NCBI GenBank assembly: GCA_934098455.1
Contig: CAKOOU010000040.1
Span: 1 to 9,674, forward strand
Direction of reading: 5' to 3'
Length of the DNA: 9,674 nucleotides
From: an uncultured Bacilli bacterium
GTDB lineage: Bacteria > Bacillota_I > Bacilli_A > RF39 > UBA660
Part shown: positions 1 to 6,224 of the stretch, piece after piece
Position numbering within the stretch: position 1 is the stretch's first letter
Layout: the number at the start of each line of letters is the position of its first letter
The notes under the pieces: model-generated
The model's database searches: none
What the model was told of the DNA's origin: nothing
What the model saw: only the letters and a program-made list of their open reading frames with translations
Program-made: the position numbers and the translations under genes

Positions 1-100
1 TGACTAACATAAAAAGAAGTGAAAGACTAAATGACAAAAGGATATATTAAAGTGACATTTACAAATTCAATTGAATAAATGATTAAACATCACAAAATGA

Positions 101-130
101 TTTACATTTACAAAAAGTATATGATATAAT
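101..130 (+). promoter_or_regulatory. Promoter of tRNA-Leu
   Basis: A -35 like TTTACA (101-106) and a perfect -10 TATAAT (125-130) are separated by 18 bases. Transcription would start near 137, six bases before the mature tRNA 5' end. Assignment to the housekeeping sigma factor is inferred from the match to consensus. Confidence 0.65.
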
Positions 131-142
131 TATTTTGTACTT

Positions 143-231
143 GCTTGCGTGGCGGAATTGGTAGACGCTCAGCACTCAAAATGCTGCGGTACTTTGCGAC
201 CATGAGGGTTCGATTCCCTCCGCAAGCACCA
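143..231 (+). tRNA. tRNA-Leu, anticodon CAA
   Basis: Reads the leucine codon TTG. The acceptor GCTTGCG (143-149) pairs fully with CGCAAGC (221-227), followed by discriminator A and an encoded CCA (229-231). The D arm has the three-pair stem GCG/CGC around AATTGGTAGA. The anticodon stem CAGCA/TGCTG (170-174/182-186) encloses the loop CTCAAAA, giving anticodon CAA at 177-179. A long class II variable arm (about 187-203) precedes the T arm GAGGG-TTCGATT-CCCTC (204-220). Class II shape, length of 89 bases and anticodon all agree on leucine. It appears to be a stand-alone unit with its own promoter and terminator. Confidence 0.97.
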
Positions 232-243
232 AATATGATTTTT

Positions 244-266
244 ATGACCAAAAAGTCATTTTTTTT
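244..266 (+). terminator. Terminator of tRNA-Leu
   Basis: A 5-base-pair hairpin ATGAC/GTCAT (244-248/255-259) with a six-base loop is followed at once by a run of eight T (259-266). The stem is short, but position directly behind the tRNA and the clean T run support an intrinsic terminator. Confidence 0.6.
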
Positions 267-293
267 AAATTAAAATGTAAATTATTATATTAT

Positions 294-387
294 TTATCAT
301 AATATATAATATACATTATAATGTTTTAAATATATTGGGGTATAAATTTGCGCCTGTAATTTCAAGCATTTTCTAACGCTTGTTTTT
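294..387 (+). ncRNA. Possible short leader or small RNA unit
   Basis: A candidate promoter (TTATCA 294-299, 17-base spacer, TATAAT 317-322) is followed by a G+C-richer patch (about 337-382) in an otherwise A/T stretch. The patch ends in a hairpin CAAGC/GCTTG (363-367/378-382, ten-base loop) and five T (383-387). This is the layout of a short terminated transcript of about 60 bases or of an attenuated leader. No reading frame of note lies inside and I recognise no known RNA family. The hairpin has only five pairs, so a chance arrangement is quite possible. Confidence 0.25.
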
Positions 388-404
388 GCATTAAAGAAAA
401 ACTA

Positions 405-433
405 TTGCAAAATAACCATTTTAATTTTATAAT
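405..433 (+). promoter_or_regulatory. Promoter of rny
   Basis: TTGCAA (405-410), a 17-base spacer and a perfect TATAAT (428-433) predict a start near 440 and a leader of about 48 bases before the rny start codon. It is the best consensus match in the gap between tRNA-Leu and rny. Confidence 0.7.
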
Positions 434-487
434 AAATATGTAAGTAATTAGAAGTATAAATTATTTATTAGATAGATGGAGGAAATT

Positions 488-2041
488 ATGGGATTAACAA
501 CAACTTCCATAATAACTCTTATAATTGGTTTATTTGCGGGTGGTATAGGAATATACATTGCAGTTGTTTTAACAGGTGCTGGCGCAGGTAAAAAAGCAGA
601 AAAATTATTAGCTGATGCTAAAAAAGAAGCAGAAAAGCATAAAAGAGATACACTTTTAGAATTAAAAGAAGAAAGTTATAAATTAAAAAATGAAACTGAT
701 AAAGAAATAAAAGAAAAAAAACAAGAAATACTTGCTAGTGAAGACAGATTATTAAATCGTGAAAAATCTTTAGATAAAAGAGAAGAGATGTTACAGGATA
801 GAGATAATAGACTAGTAGAAAAAGATAATAATTTAAATGCTTTAAGAAAACAAATCCAAGATAAAGAGTTAAAAATGGATGAACTTTTAAAACAAGAAAT
901 GGAAAAATTAGAAAATATAGCAAAATTTTCTAAAGAACAAGCACATAAACAAATACTTGAAAGAGTAGAAAATGATATGGCAAGAGAAATTGCTGAATAT
1001 ATCAAAGAAAAAGAAGCAGAAGCGAAACTTGAAGTTGATAAAAAAGCAAAGAATTTACTTGTAAATAGCATGCAAAGATATTCAAATGATGTTACTAATT
1101 TACAAACAGTCACTACAATAAGCTTACCAAATGATGATATGAAAGGAAGACTTATTGGTAGAGAAGGAAGAAATATTAGAACAATAGAAGCTGTTACTGG
1201 TGTTGATTTAATAATTGACGATACACCAGAAGCTATTGTAATTTCTTCATTTGACCCTTATAGAAGAGAAATAGCAAAAGTAACTATTGAAACATTAATA
1301 AAAGATGGAAGAATACATCCAACAAGAATTGAAGAAATTTATGATAAAACATGTAAAGATATCAACGCCAGAACAATTGAACTAGGTAATGATGCAATTG
1401 TTGAATTAGGATTAAATAGATTTGACCCAGAATTAGTTAGGTTAATTGGTAAATTAAATTATAGAACTAGTTATGGACAAAATGCTTTACAACATTCTAA
1501 AGAAGTTGCTCACTTGTCTGGATTAATAGCTGCAGAATTGGGCGAAAATATAAACTTAGCAAAACGTGCAGGACTATTACATGATATTGGAAAATCTATT
1601 GATTATGAAATTGAAGGTAGCCATGTAGATATAGGTGTTGATATTGCTAAAAAATATCATGAAGATAAAGTTGTAATTAATGCTATTGCATCTCATCATG
1701 GAGATACAGAACCAAAAAGTGTTATTGCAATAATAGCTCAAATAGCAGATACATTGTCTGCTGCACGACCAGGTGCTAGAAGTGATTCAATGGAGAATTA
1801 TATTAAAAGACTTGAAGAACTAGAAAGTATTGGTAATAGTTTCCAAGGTGTAGAAAAAACTTATGCAATGCAAGCTGGTAGAGAAGTAAGAGTAATAGTT
1901 AAACCAGAAGAAATTGACGATTTAACAAGCCTTAAAGTTGCTAGAGATATAAAAGATAAAATAGAAAATGAAATGCAATATCCTGGTACAATAAAAATAA
2001 CAGTAATTAGGGAAACAAGGGCAGAAGAAATTGCAAAATAA
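488..2041 (+). CDS. rny: Ribonuclease Y (RNase Y)
   Basis: Membrane-anchored endoribonuclease that starts mRNA decay in Firmicutes. The 517-residue product has the full family layout: an N-terminal membrane segment (about 3-28), a long charged coiled coil (about 35-200), a KH RNA-binding domain with GREG at 224-227, and an HD phosphodiesterase domain. Visible metal-site residues are H336, H365-D366 (in LLHDIGK), H403-H404 (SHHGD) and D421 (IADTLSAARPGARSD). Length matches the usual 510-520 residues. An in-frame ATG at 476 is not used as the start here, because the ribosome binding site GGAGG (478-482) overlaps it and sits five bases before ATG 488, which gives the typical MGLTTT...membrane N terminus. 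It is transcribed alone from its own promoter and ends in a hairpin shared with the convergent HD-domain gene. Confidence 0.97.
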   Translation: MGLTTTSIITLIIGLFAGGIGIYIAVVLTGAGAGKKAEKLLADAKKEAEKHKRDTLLELKEESYKLKNETDKEIKEKKQEILASEDRLLNREKSLDKREEMLQDRDNRLVEKDNNLNALRKQIQDKELKMDELLKQEMEKLENIAKFSKEQAHKQILERVENDMAREIAEYIKEKEAEAKLEVDKKAKNLLVNSMQRYSNDVTNLQTVTTISLPNDDMKGRLIGREGRNIRTIEAVTGVDLIIDDTPEAIVISSFDPYRREIAKVTIETLIKDGRIHPTRIEEIYDKTCKDINARTIELGNDAIVELGLNRFDPELVRLIGKLNYRTSYGQNALQHSKEVAHLSGLIAAELGENINLAKRAGLLHDIGKSIDYEIEGSHVDIGVDIAKKYHEDKVVINAIASHHGDTEPKSVIAIIAQIADTLSAARPGARSDSMENYIKRLEELESIGNSFQGVEKTYAMQAGREVRVIVKPEEIDDLTSLKVARDIKDKIENEMQYPGTIKITVIRETRAEEIAK

Positions 2042-2069
2042 AATTTAGGACTCAACCTAAATTTTTTTT
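2041..2069. terminator. Bidirectional terminator between rny and dNTPase gene
   Basis: Perfect 9-base-pair stem AAATTTAGG/CCTAAATTT (2041-2049/2056-2064) with loop ACTCAA. On the plus strand it runs into T (to 2069); on the minus strand the left arm also supplies a T-rich tail. The rny TAA (2039-2041) touches the left arm, and the TAG of the minus-strand gene (2057-2059) lies inside the right arm, so one hairpin serves both convergent genes. Confidence 0.85.
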
Positions 2070-3175
2070 AATATATTAAACTCATTAATAAAATAATTAT
2101 CCGTCATACCAGCAATATAATCTATGATTATTCTTTCATTAGAATTATTTTTTCTATAATCAAATGACATTTTATTTAAGAAATATTTATAAATATTATA
2201 ATTAGTAAGTTTATTATTTAAAATATACATACATTTATCGAATATAACTGTAAACATAAATTTATACATTTCTATTTCATCTTTACTATTTGCAACTAAA
2301 TAAACATTATCATAATTAAATTTTATTAAATCATTTAATGCATTATAAACTTTATCAGAAAGTTCTATACAATTTTTGTTATAGGAATTATTTATAATAT
2401 CTAATATTAAAGTATTTACAATACTAGCATTATTATCTCCCAAATTATCTACAATATTTTTAGGAATATCATTTCTTTTTATCTTACCAACTTCAATAGC
2501 GTCTTCTAAATCTCTACCAATATAACCAATAATATCACTAATTCTTACTACACAGGCTTCTAGTGTCATTGGAATTAAATTTCTTGCAACCTTTTTATCT
2601 TTATAAGAATTATTATAATTATCTAAAAAATCTTGTTTAGTTTTTTCTTTATAAGTATATTTTTTTAGTAATTTTTCTCCATTATGACACAATATTCCAT
2701 CTAATACTTGAATTGTAATATTTTTTCCAAGTCCATTTTTTTCAACAATCATTAAATTTCTTACACTTTGTATATTATGCATAAAATATCCTTCATTATG
2801 TTTTAGAGATATTTCATTTAAAATTGATTCACCAACATGACCAAATGGCACATGACCTAAATCATGCCCTAAACTTATAGCCTCTATTAAATCTTCGTTC
2901 AATTTTAATGCTCTTCCTATGGTTCTTGCAATCTTACTAACTAATTGTACATGTATAATTCTATGAGTTATATTATCATTTGAATTATTAGAAAATACTT
3001 GTGTTTTATCACTATATCTAGTATATGATAAACTATGTATTATTCTATCAATATCCCTATAATATTCTCCTCTAATATCTTCTTTAATATCACTCAATCT
3101 AATAGCATCTTTATTTTTAGACGCATACTCATTCAAATAATTTTCATACATCAACATATTATGTTTAATATTCAT
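2057..3175 (-). CDS. dGTPase-type HD-domain dNTP triphosphohydrolase
   Basis: Predicted cytosolic enzyme cutting dNTPs to nucleoside and triphosphate. The 372-residue product shows the family's ordered motifs: RDIDRIIHS...SDKTQVF (about 40-61), the first metal histidine in RIIH (H75, matching the usual RLTHSLEV), IARTIGRALKLNEDLIEAI, then HDLGHVPFGHVGE with H104-D105, HNIQSVR near H133, and a second aspartate in RISDIIGY (D214) before RDLEDAI. Family membership is clear. The exact substrate (dGTP or dNTPs in general) is not, so no symbol is given. An ATG twelve bases upstream (3185-3187) has no ribosome binding site. ATG 3173-3175 is preceded by GGGTGG four bases away and is preferred, though weakly. 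It diverges from the ABC importer operon over a short spacer of about 70 bases. Confidence 0.88.
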   Translation of the reverse strand: MNIKHNMLMYENYLNEYASKNKDAIRLSDIKEDIRGEYYRDIDRIIHSLSYTRYSDKTQVFSNNSNDNITHRIIHVQLVSKIARTIGRALKLNEDLIEAISLGHDLGHVPFGHVGESILNEISLKHNEGYFMHNIQSVRNLMIVEKNGLGKNITIQVLDGILCHNGEKLLKKYTYKEKTKQDFLDNYNNSYKDKKVARNLIPMTLEACVVRISDIIGYIGRDLEDAIEVGKIKRNDIPKNIVDNLGDNNASIVNTLILDIINNSYNKNCIELSDKVYNALNDLIKFNYDNVYLVANSKDEIEMYKFMFTVIFDKCMYILNNKLTNYNIYKYFLNKMSFDYRKNNSNERIIIDYIAGMTDNYFINEFNILKKI

Positions 3176-3191
3176 ACTACCACCCATTTAA

Positions 3192-3223
3192 TTGTATCAC
3201 GACTTTAATTATTCTCATATAAT
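3192..3223 (+). promoter_or_regulatory. Candidate promoter of ABC importer operon
   Basis: A perfect TATAAT (3218-3223) stands 22 bases before the start codon of the solute-binding protein. The best -35 is poor: TTGTAT (3192-3197) with an overlong 20-base spacer. A weak promoter, or one needing an activator, is possible. On the minus strand the same block reads TACAAT (3197-3192), a possible -10 for the divergent dNTPase gene, so the two promoters may overlap. I see no TPP riboswitch elements here. Confidence 0.4.
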
Positions 3224-3244
3224 AAAATTGTAAAAGGAGAATTT

Positions 3245-4228
3245 ATGAAAAAAATTATAATTAGTATTATTATTTTAATGATTATTATTTGTAGTCTATT
3301 GATTATATTTAATAAAAAAAGTTCTAATAATAATTTAGAACACGTTACTGTTGCAGAGGTTACTCATTCAGCATTTTATGCTCCATGGTATGTTGCAATA
3401 GAAAAGGGATATTTCAAAGATAACGGACTTGATATTGATGTAGTATTAACAAGTGGTGCTAATAATGTTGTTGCAGCAGTATTATCTAACGATGTAAATA
3501 TAGGATTATGTGGTCCAGAAGCAACTATTTATATATATAATGAAGGTGAAAAAGATTATGTTAAAACATTTAGTGGACTTACAAAAAGGGATGGACAATT
3601 CATAGTTGCTAGAAAAGAAAATAAAAATTTTAAAATTAGTGACTTAAAAGGTAAAGAAGTTTTAGCAGGTAGAATTGGTGGAATGCCTGAATTAAATTTT
3701 GAAAATGCTTTAAGAAATAGCAATGTATCAGTTAGTGATGTTAATATAAATACAACTATAGATTTTGCATCACTTAGTGGAGCATTTATTTCTGGAACAG
3801 GAGATTATGTAAATCTATTTGAACCAAATGCAACACAACTTGAAAAATTAGGTTATGGATATGTTGTGTCTTCAGTAGGTGAATTATCCGGTGAAATGCC
3901 TTATACAGCTTTTAATGCAAGAAAAAGCTATATAGAAAAAAATGAAAAAATAGTAAAATCTTTTGCAAAATCTATTAAAGAAGGATTGGATTTTGTACAT
4001 AATAATAGTGCAGAAGCTATAGCAAATACAATAATAAAACAATTCCCAGATACATCAAAAAATGACTTAATAAAAATAATAGATAGATATAAAGAAAACG
4101 ATTCTTGGCTTGAAACACCTTATATTAGTGAAGAAAGTTTTAAAAACTTAGAAAATATTATGATTAAATCTAATCAGATAAAAGAATACGTAAACTACAA
4201 TGATTTAATCATTAATTATTATGAATAA
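3245..4228 (+). CDS. ABC importer solute-binding protein, NMT1/SsuA type
   Basis: Extracytoplasmic binding protein that would deliver a small ligand to the ATPase/permease encoded next. 327 residues: a very hydrophobic N-terminal segment (4-22), a short polar linker, then the type II periplasmic-binding fold. Typical features are APWYVAIEKGYFKDNGLDID (46-65), the SGANN segment (70-74) and IGLCGPEAT (86-94). The C-terminal DSWLETPYISEESFKNLENIM resembles clostridial members of the SsuA/TauA/ThiY superfamily. AAGGAG (3234-3239) sits five bases before ATG. Cys16 has IIIC before it, without the usual small residue at -1, so lipoprotein processing is doubtful and the segment may be an uncleaved anchor. 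The ligand (sulfonate, nitrate, pyrimidine precursor or other) cannot be told from sequence or context. Confidence 0.9.
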   Translation: MKKIIISIIILMIIICSLLIIFNKKSSNNNLEHVTVAEVTHSAFYAPWYVAIEKGYFKDNGLDIDVVLTSGANNVVAAVLSNDVNIGLCGPEATIYIYNEGEKDYVKTFSGLTKRDGQFIVARKENKNFKISDLKGKEVLAGRIGGMPELNFENALRNSNVSVSDVNINTTIDFASLSGAFISGTGDYVNLFEPNATQLEKLGYGYVVSSVGELSGEMPYTAFNARKSYIEKNEKIVKSFAKSIKEGLDFVHNNSAEAIANTIIKQFPDTSKNDLIKIIDRYKENDSWLETPYISEESFKNLENIMIKSNQIKEYVNYNDLIINYYE

Positions 4229-4964
4229 TGTAATTGACATTAAAAACTTGTCAAAAACATATTATACTAAATTAGGGTGTGTTGAAGCCTTAAAAGATGT
4301 AAATATTAGTGTTAAAAATGGAGAAATATTTGGAATAATAGGTAATAGTGGATGCGGTAAAAGTACATTGCTTTCAATACTTGCAAAATTAGATAAATGT
4401 AGTAGTGGAGAAATAATATCTAAAAAGAAAGATTATATTGTAGGATATATGCTCCAGAATGATGCTTTATTTCCTTGGTTAAATATTTTAGATAATGCAA
4501 CATTAGGTTTAAAAATAAAAGGTATAAAAACAAAAGAAAATATAGAATATACAAAAAGATTATTAGAAAACTATGGCTTAAAAGATTTTATGTACAAGTA
4601 TCCTAATAGTTTATCTGGTGGTATGAAACAAAGGGTAGCTTTAATCAGAACACTGGCTATAAAACCAGATATATTATTACTTGATGAACCATTCTCAAAA
4701 TTAGATTTAATCACTAGACTAGATATAAGTGATGATGTTTACAAAATTATAAAAGATATGAATATAACAACAATTATCATAAGTCATGATATAGCAGAAT
4801 GCATAAGTTTATGTGATAGAGTAGCCATCATGACGAAAAGACCTGGAACAATAAAAAATATATATGATATAAATTTATTAAATAAAAAAGCCCCTTCAAA
4901 AAATAGAAGTGATGAAAAGTTTTATTACTATTACGATATTTTATGGAAGGAGATAGATAAATGA
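4221..4964 (+). CDS. ABC importer ATP-binding protein, SsuB/TauB type
   Basis: ATPase powering the importer of this operon. The 247-residue protein has all core motifs: Walker A GNSGCGKST (41-49), Q-loop Gln79 (MLQNDALFPWL), signature LSGGMKQR (131-138), Walker B ILLLDEP (151-157), D-loop FSKLD (158-162) and H-loop His189 (IIISHDIAE). Length is normal for the family. ATG 4221 overlaps the end of the binding-protein gene by eight bases and has no ribosome binding site before it, so translation is probably coupled to the gene upstream. No better start exists before Walker A. Its stop TGA (4962-4964) overlaps the permease start as ATGA. Likely a homodimer at the inner face of the membrane. Confidence 0.95.
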   Translation: MNNVIDIKNLSKTYYTKLGCVEALKDVNISVKNGEIFGIIGNSGCGKSTLLSILAKLDKCSSGEIISKKKDYIVGYMLQNDALFPWLNILDNATLGLKIKGIKTKENIEYTKRLLENYGLKDFMYKYPNSLSGGMKQRVALIRTLAIKPDILLLDEPFSKLDLITRLDISDDVYKIIKDMNITTIIISHDIAECISLCDRVAIMTKRPGTIKNIYDINLLNKKAPSKNRSDEKFYYYYDILWKEIDK

Positions 4965-5737
4965 ATGAAGTTTTAAAGAAACTAAAAAAAGAAAAAAGAA
5001 ATATAAGAATAACTCAAATAGCTATTGGATTATCATTCATAATACTATGGGAATTACTAAGTAGATTTAATATAATCAATAGTTTTATATTTTCTAGTCC
5101 TTCAAAAATATTTATTACATTAATAGATTTATATAAAAATAATAATTTATTTAATAATATATATATAACTCTTTTAGAATTATTTGTTTCCTTTATTCTA
5201 GGTAGCATTATTGGATTTATAATAGCACTTCTATTTTATAGATTTAATTACATAAAAAAAATATTTGACCCATACTTAACTTTACTTAATAGTTTACCAA
5301 AAGTAGCATTAGGACCACTTTTAATTATATGGATAGGCGCAAATAATAAATCTATAATAGTAATGGCACTTTTAATAAATTTAATCGTATCAATAGTAGG
5401 ATTCTATAACGGTTTTATAAATACAGATGAATATAAAATTAGATTAATAAAATCATTTGGAGCAAATGAAAGACAAATAATATTTAATTTAGTAGTACCA
5501 GAATGTATGGAAAATATATTTTCAACTTTAAAATTAAATATATCCATGTCATTAATAGGTGTTATAATGGGAGAGTTTTTATCCAGTAAAGCTGGTATAG
5601 GATATTTAATATTATATGGTACACAAGTATTTAACTTAAATTTAGTAATGGCTGGAATAACACTTTTATTAATTCTTTCATATTTGTTATATTTGATAAT
5701 AAATACTTTAGAAAAACATGCATTAAAACATGTGTAG
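4961..5737 (+). CDS. ABC importer permease, SsuC/TauC type
   Basis: Membrane subunit of the importer, 258 residues with about six membrane segments (roughly 17-36, 71-93, 115-126, 130-150, 194-206, 226-248). The cytoplasmic EAA-type coupling loop, which contacts the ATPase, is visible at SFGANERQIIFNLVVPE (165-181), with the conserved G167 and P180. AGGAG (4948-4952) lies eight bases before ATG, inside the end of the ATPase gene, and start and stop overlap by four bases. It is the last gene of a tight three-gene operon closed by a hairpin terminator. A decayed copy of its 3' end lies about 85-205 bases downstream of its stop. Confidence 0.94.
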   Translation: MNEVLKKLKKEKRNIRITQIAIGLSFIILWELLSRFNIINSFIFSSPSKIFITLIDLYKNNNLFNNIYITLLELFVSFILGSIIGFIIALLFYRFNYIKKIFDPYLTLLNSLPKVALGPLLIIWIGANNKSIIVMALLINLIVSIVGFYNGFINTDEYKIRLIKSFGANERQIIFNLVVPECMENIFSTLKLNISMSLIGVIMGEFLSSKAGIGYLILYGTQVFNLNLVMAGITLLLILSYLLYLIINTLEKHALKHV

Positions 5738-5770
5738 AAAACTTAATTTTTAGGTTTTCTTTTCTTTATT
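5736..5770 (+). terminator. Terminator of ABC importer operon
   Basis: Stem AGAAAACTTA/TAGGTTTTCT (5736-5745/5751-5760) has ten pairs including one T-G, a five-base loop and a T-rich tail TTTCTTTATT (5761-5770). The left arm begins inside the permease stop codon. Confidence 0.8.
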
Positions 5771-5820
5771 AATTATTTTAATGTAAATAATAATACAATT
5801 TCCAATAATTTCTTTTTTAA

Positions 5821-5943
5821 GTATTATTTAATTTCCTCCATATGTCTATTACTAATGCGATAATTAGAGAGTTTTTTATCTAGTAAAATACATAAGATAT
5901 CTTATATCACACCAAAAAAGGAAAACATATTCATTAAAACTTA
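5821..5943 (+). pseudogene. Decayed fragment of ABC permease gene (3' part)
   Basis: No intact gene lies in 5738-6050, but this stretch matches the 3' part of the neighbouring permease gene in the same order. From ATG 5842 it reads MSITNAIIREFF against MSLIGVIMGEFL of the intact protein (196-207), codon for codon without a gap. One extra T in the run at 5872-5877 then shifts the frame. In the shifted frame LSSK (AGTAAA core) is followed by a short gap and a GATAT match (5896-5900 against 5611-5615). A second block, GAAAACATATTCATTAAAAC (5921-5940), matches the codons for the permease C terminus EKHALKH (from about 5710). The roughly 90 bases between the blocks in the live gene are mostly missing. 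Stops, frameshift and deletion make it non-functional. The remaining bases of the gap are A/T-rich with nothing I recognise. Confidence 0.7.
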
Positions 5944-6017
5944 AAAATATATATAACAACAATTCCAAAAAAAATCATACCCAAACTATATAAATTTAAA
6001 CAAATAAAAATATTTAT

Positions 6018-6041
6018 AAAAAAACTAACAAAAAGTTAGTT
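6018..6041 (-). terminator. Terminator of tRNA-Trp
   Basis: Read on the minus strand, AACTAAC/GTTAGTT (6041-6035/6029-6023) forms a seven-pair stem with a five-T loop, followed by a run of T (complement of the A run 6018-6022). It starts about ten bases after the tRNA 3' end. Confidence 0.85.
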
Positions 6042-6051
6042 GATATCAAAC

Positions 6052-6125
6052 TGGCAGGGGTGGAGAGAATCGAACTCCCATCAAAAGTTTTGGAGACTCC
6101 TATGCTACCATTATACCACACCCCT
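6052..6125 (-). tRNA. tRNA-Trp, anticodon CCA
   Basis: Reads TGG. On the minus strand the acceptor AGGGGTG (from 6125) pairs fully with CACCCCT, followed by discriminator G and an encoded CCA ending at 6052. The anticodon loop CTCCAAA gives CCA, and the T arm is GGGAG-TTCGATT-CTCTC. Acceptor, discriminator G and loop agree with Firmicutes tRNA-Trp. The D stem is unusually weak (GTAT against GCAT: one Watson-Crick pair, two G-T, one A-C), and the anticodon stem GGAGT/ACTTT has two G-T pairs. I see no TCA-anticodon partner, consistent with TGA as a stop. Confidence 0.93.
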
Positions 6126-6136
6126 GTGACTACTAA

Positions 6137-6165
6137 ATTATAACATACTATACTTAAATAAACAA
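6137..6165 (-). promoter_or_regulatory. Promoter of tRNA-Trp
   Basis: On the minus strand TTGTTT (6165-6160), a 17-base spacer and TATAAT (6142-6137), preceded by TG one base upstream (extended -10). The start would lie near 6130, about five bases before the mature tRNA. Confidence 0.75.
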
Positions 6166-6172
6166 TAATTAA

Positions 6173-6201
6173 TTGAAGAATTTTTATAACTTTGCTATAA
6201 T
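6173..6201 (+). promoter_or_regulatory. Promoter of queA
   Basis: TTGAAG (6173-6178), a 17-base spacer and extended -10 TGCTATAAT (-10 at 6196-6201). The start would lie near 6208, at the edge of the ribosome binding site, so the leader is very short (about 17 bases) with no room for a riboswitch. It stands back to back with the tRNA-Trp promoter. Confidence 0.75.
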
Positions 6202-6224
6202 TCTTTTTAGGAAGTGAAACAGAC

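Noticed and set aside
1..50. Possible 3' end of an upstream gene, open frame 3-47 closed by TAA 48-50 (tail reads SERLNDKRIY)
   Set aside because: Only 15 codons are visible and nothing identifies a family; in AT-rich DNA such an open stretch is common by chance.
31..78. Mini-ORF of 15 codons beginning ATG 31
   Set aside because: No ribosome binding site and no recognisable peptide; too short to support.
56..114. Direct 10-base repeat CATTTACAAA (56-65 and 105-114)
   Set aside because: Short A/T-rich repeat in A/T-rich DNA; no spacing or flanking pattern suggesting att sites or CRISPR.
676..1113. Minus-strand open frame of 145 codons inside rny
   Set aside because: Shadow of the Lys/Glu-rich coiled-coil coding region; the Phe/Ser/Leu-rich translation is what antisense of such a gene gives.
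3188..3244. TPP or other thiamine-linked riboswitch before the importer
   Set aside because: The spacer is about 57 bases and lacks the CTGAGA-type conserved elements; far too short for that riboswitch.
5944..6017. A/T-rich stretch before the tRNA-Trp terminator, considered as an origin or curved DNA
   Set aside because: No iterated boxes or inverted repeats beyond base composition.
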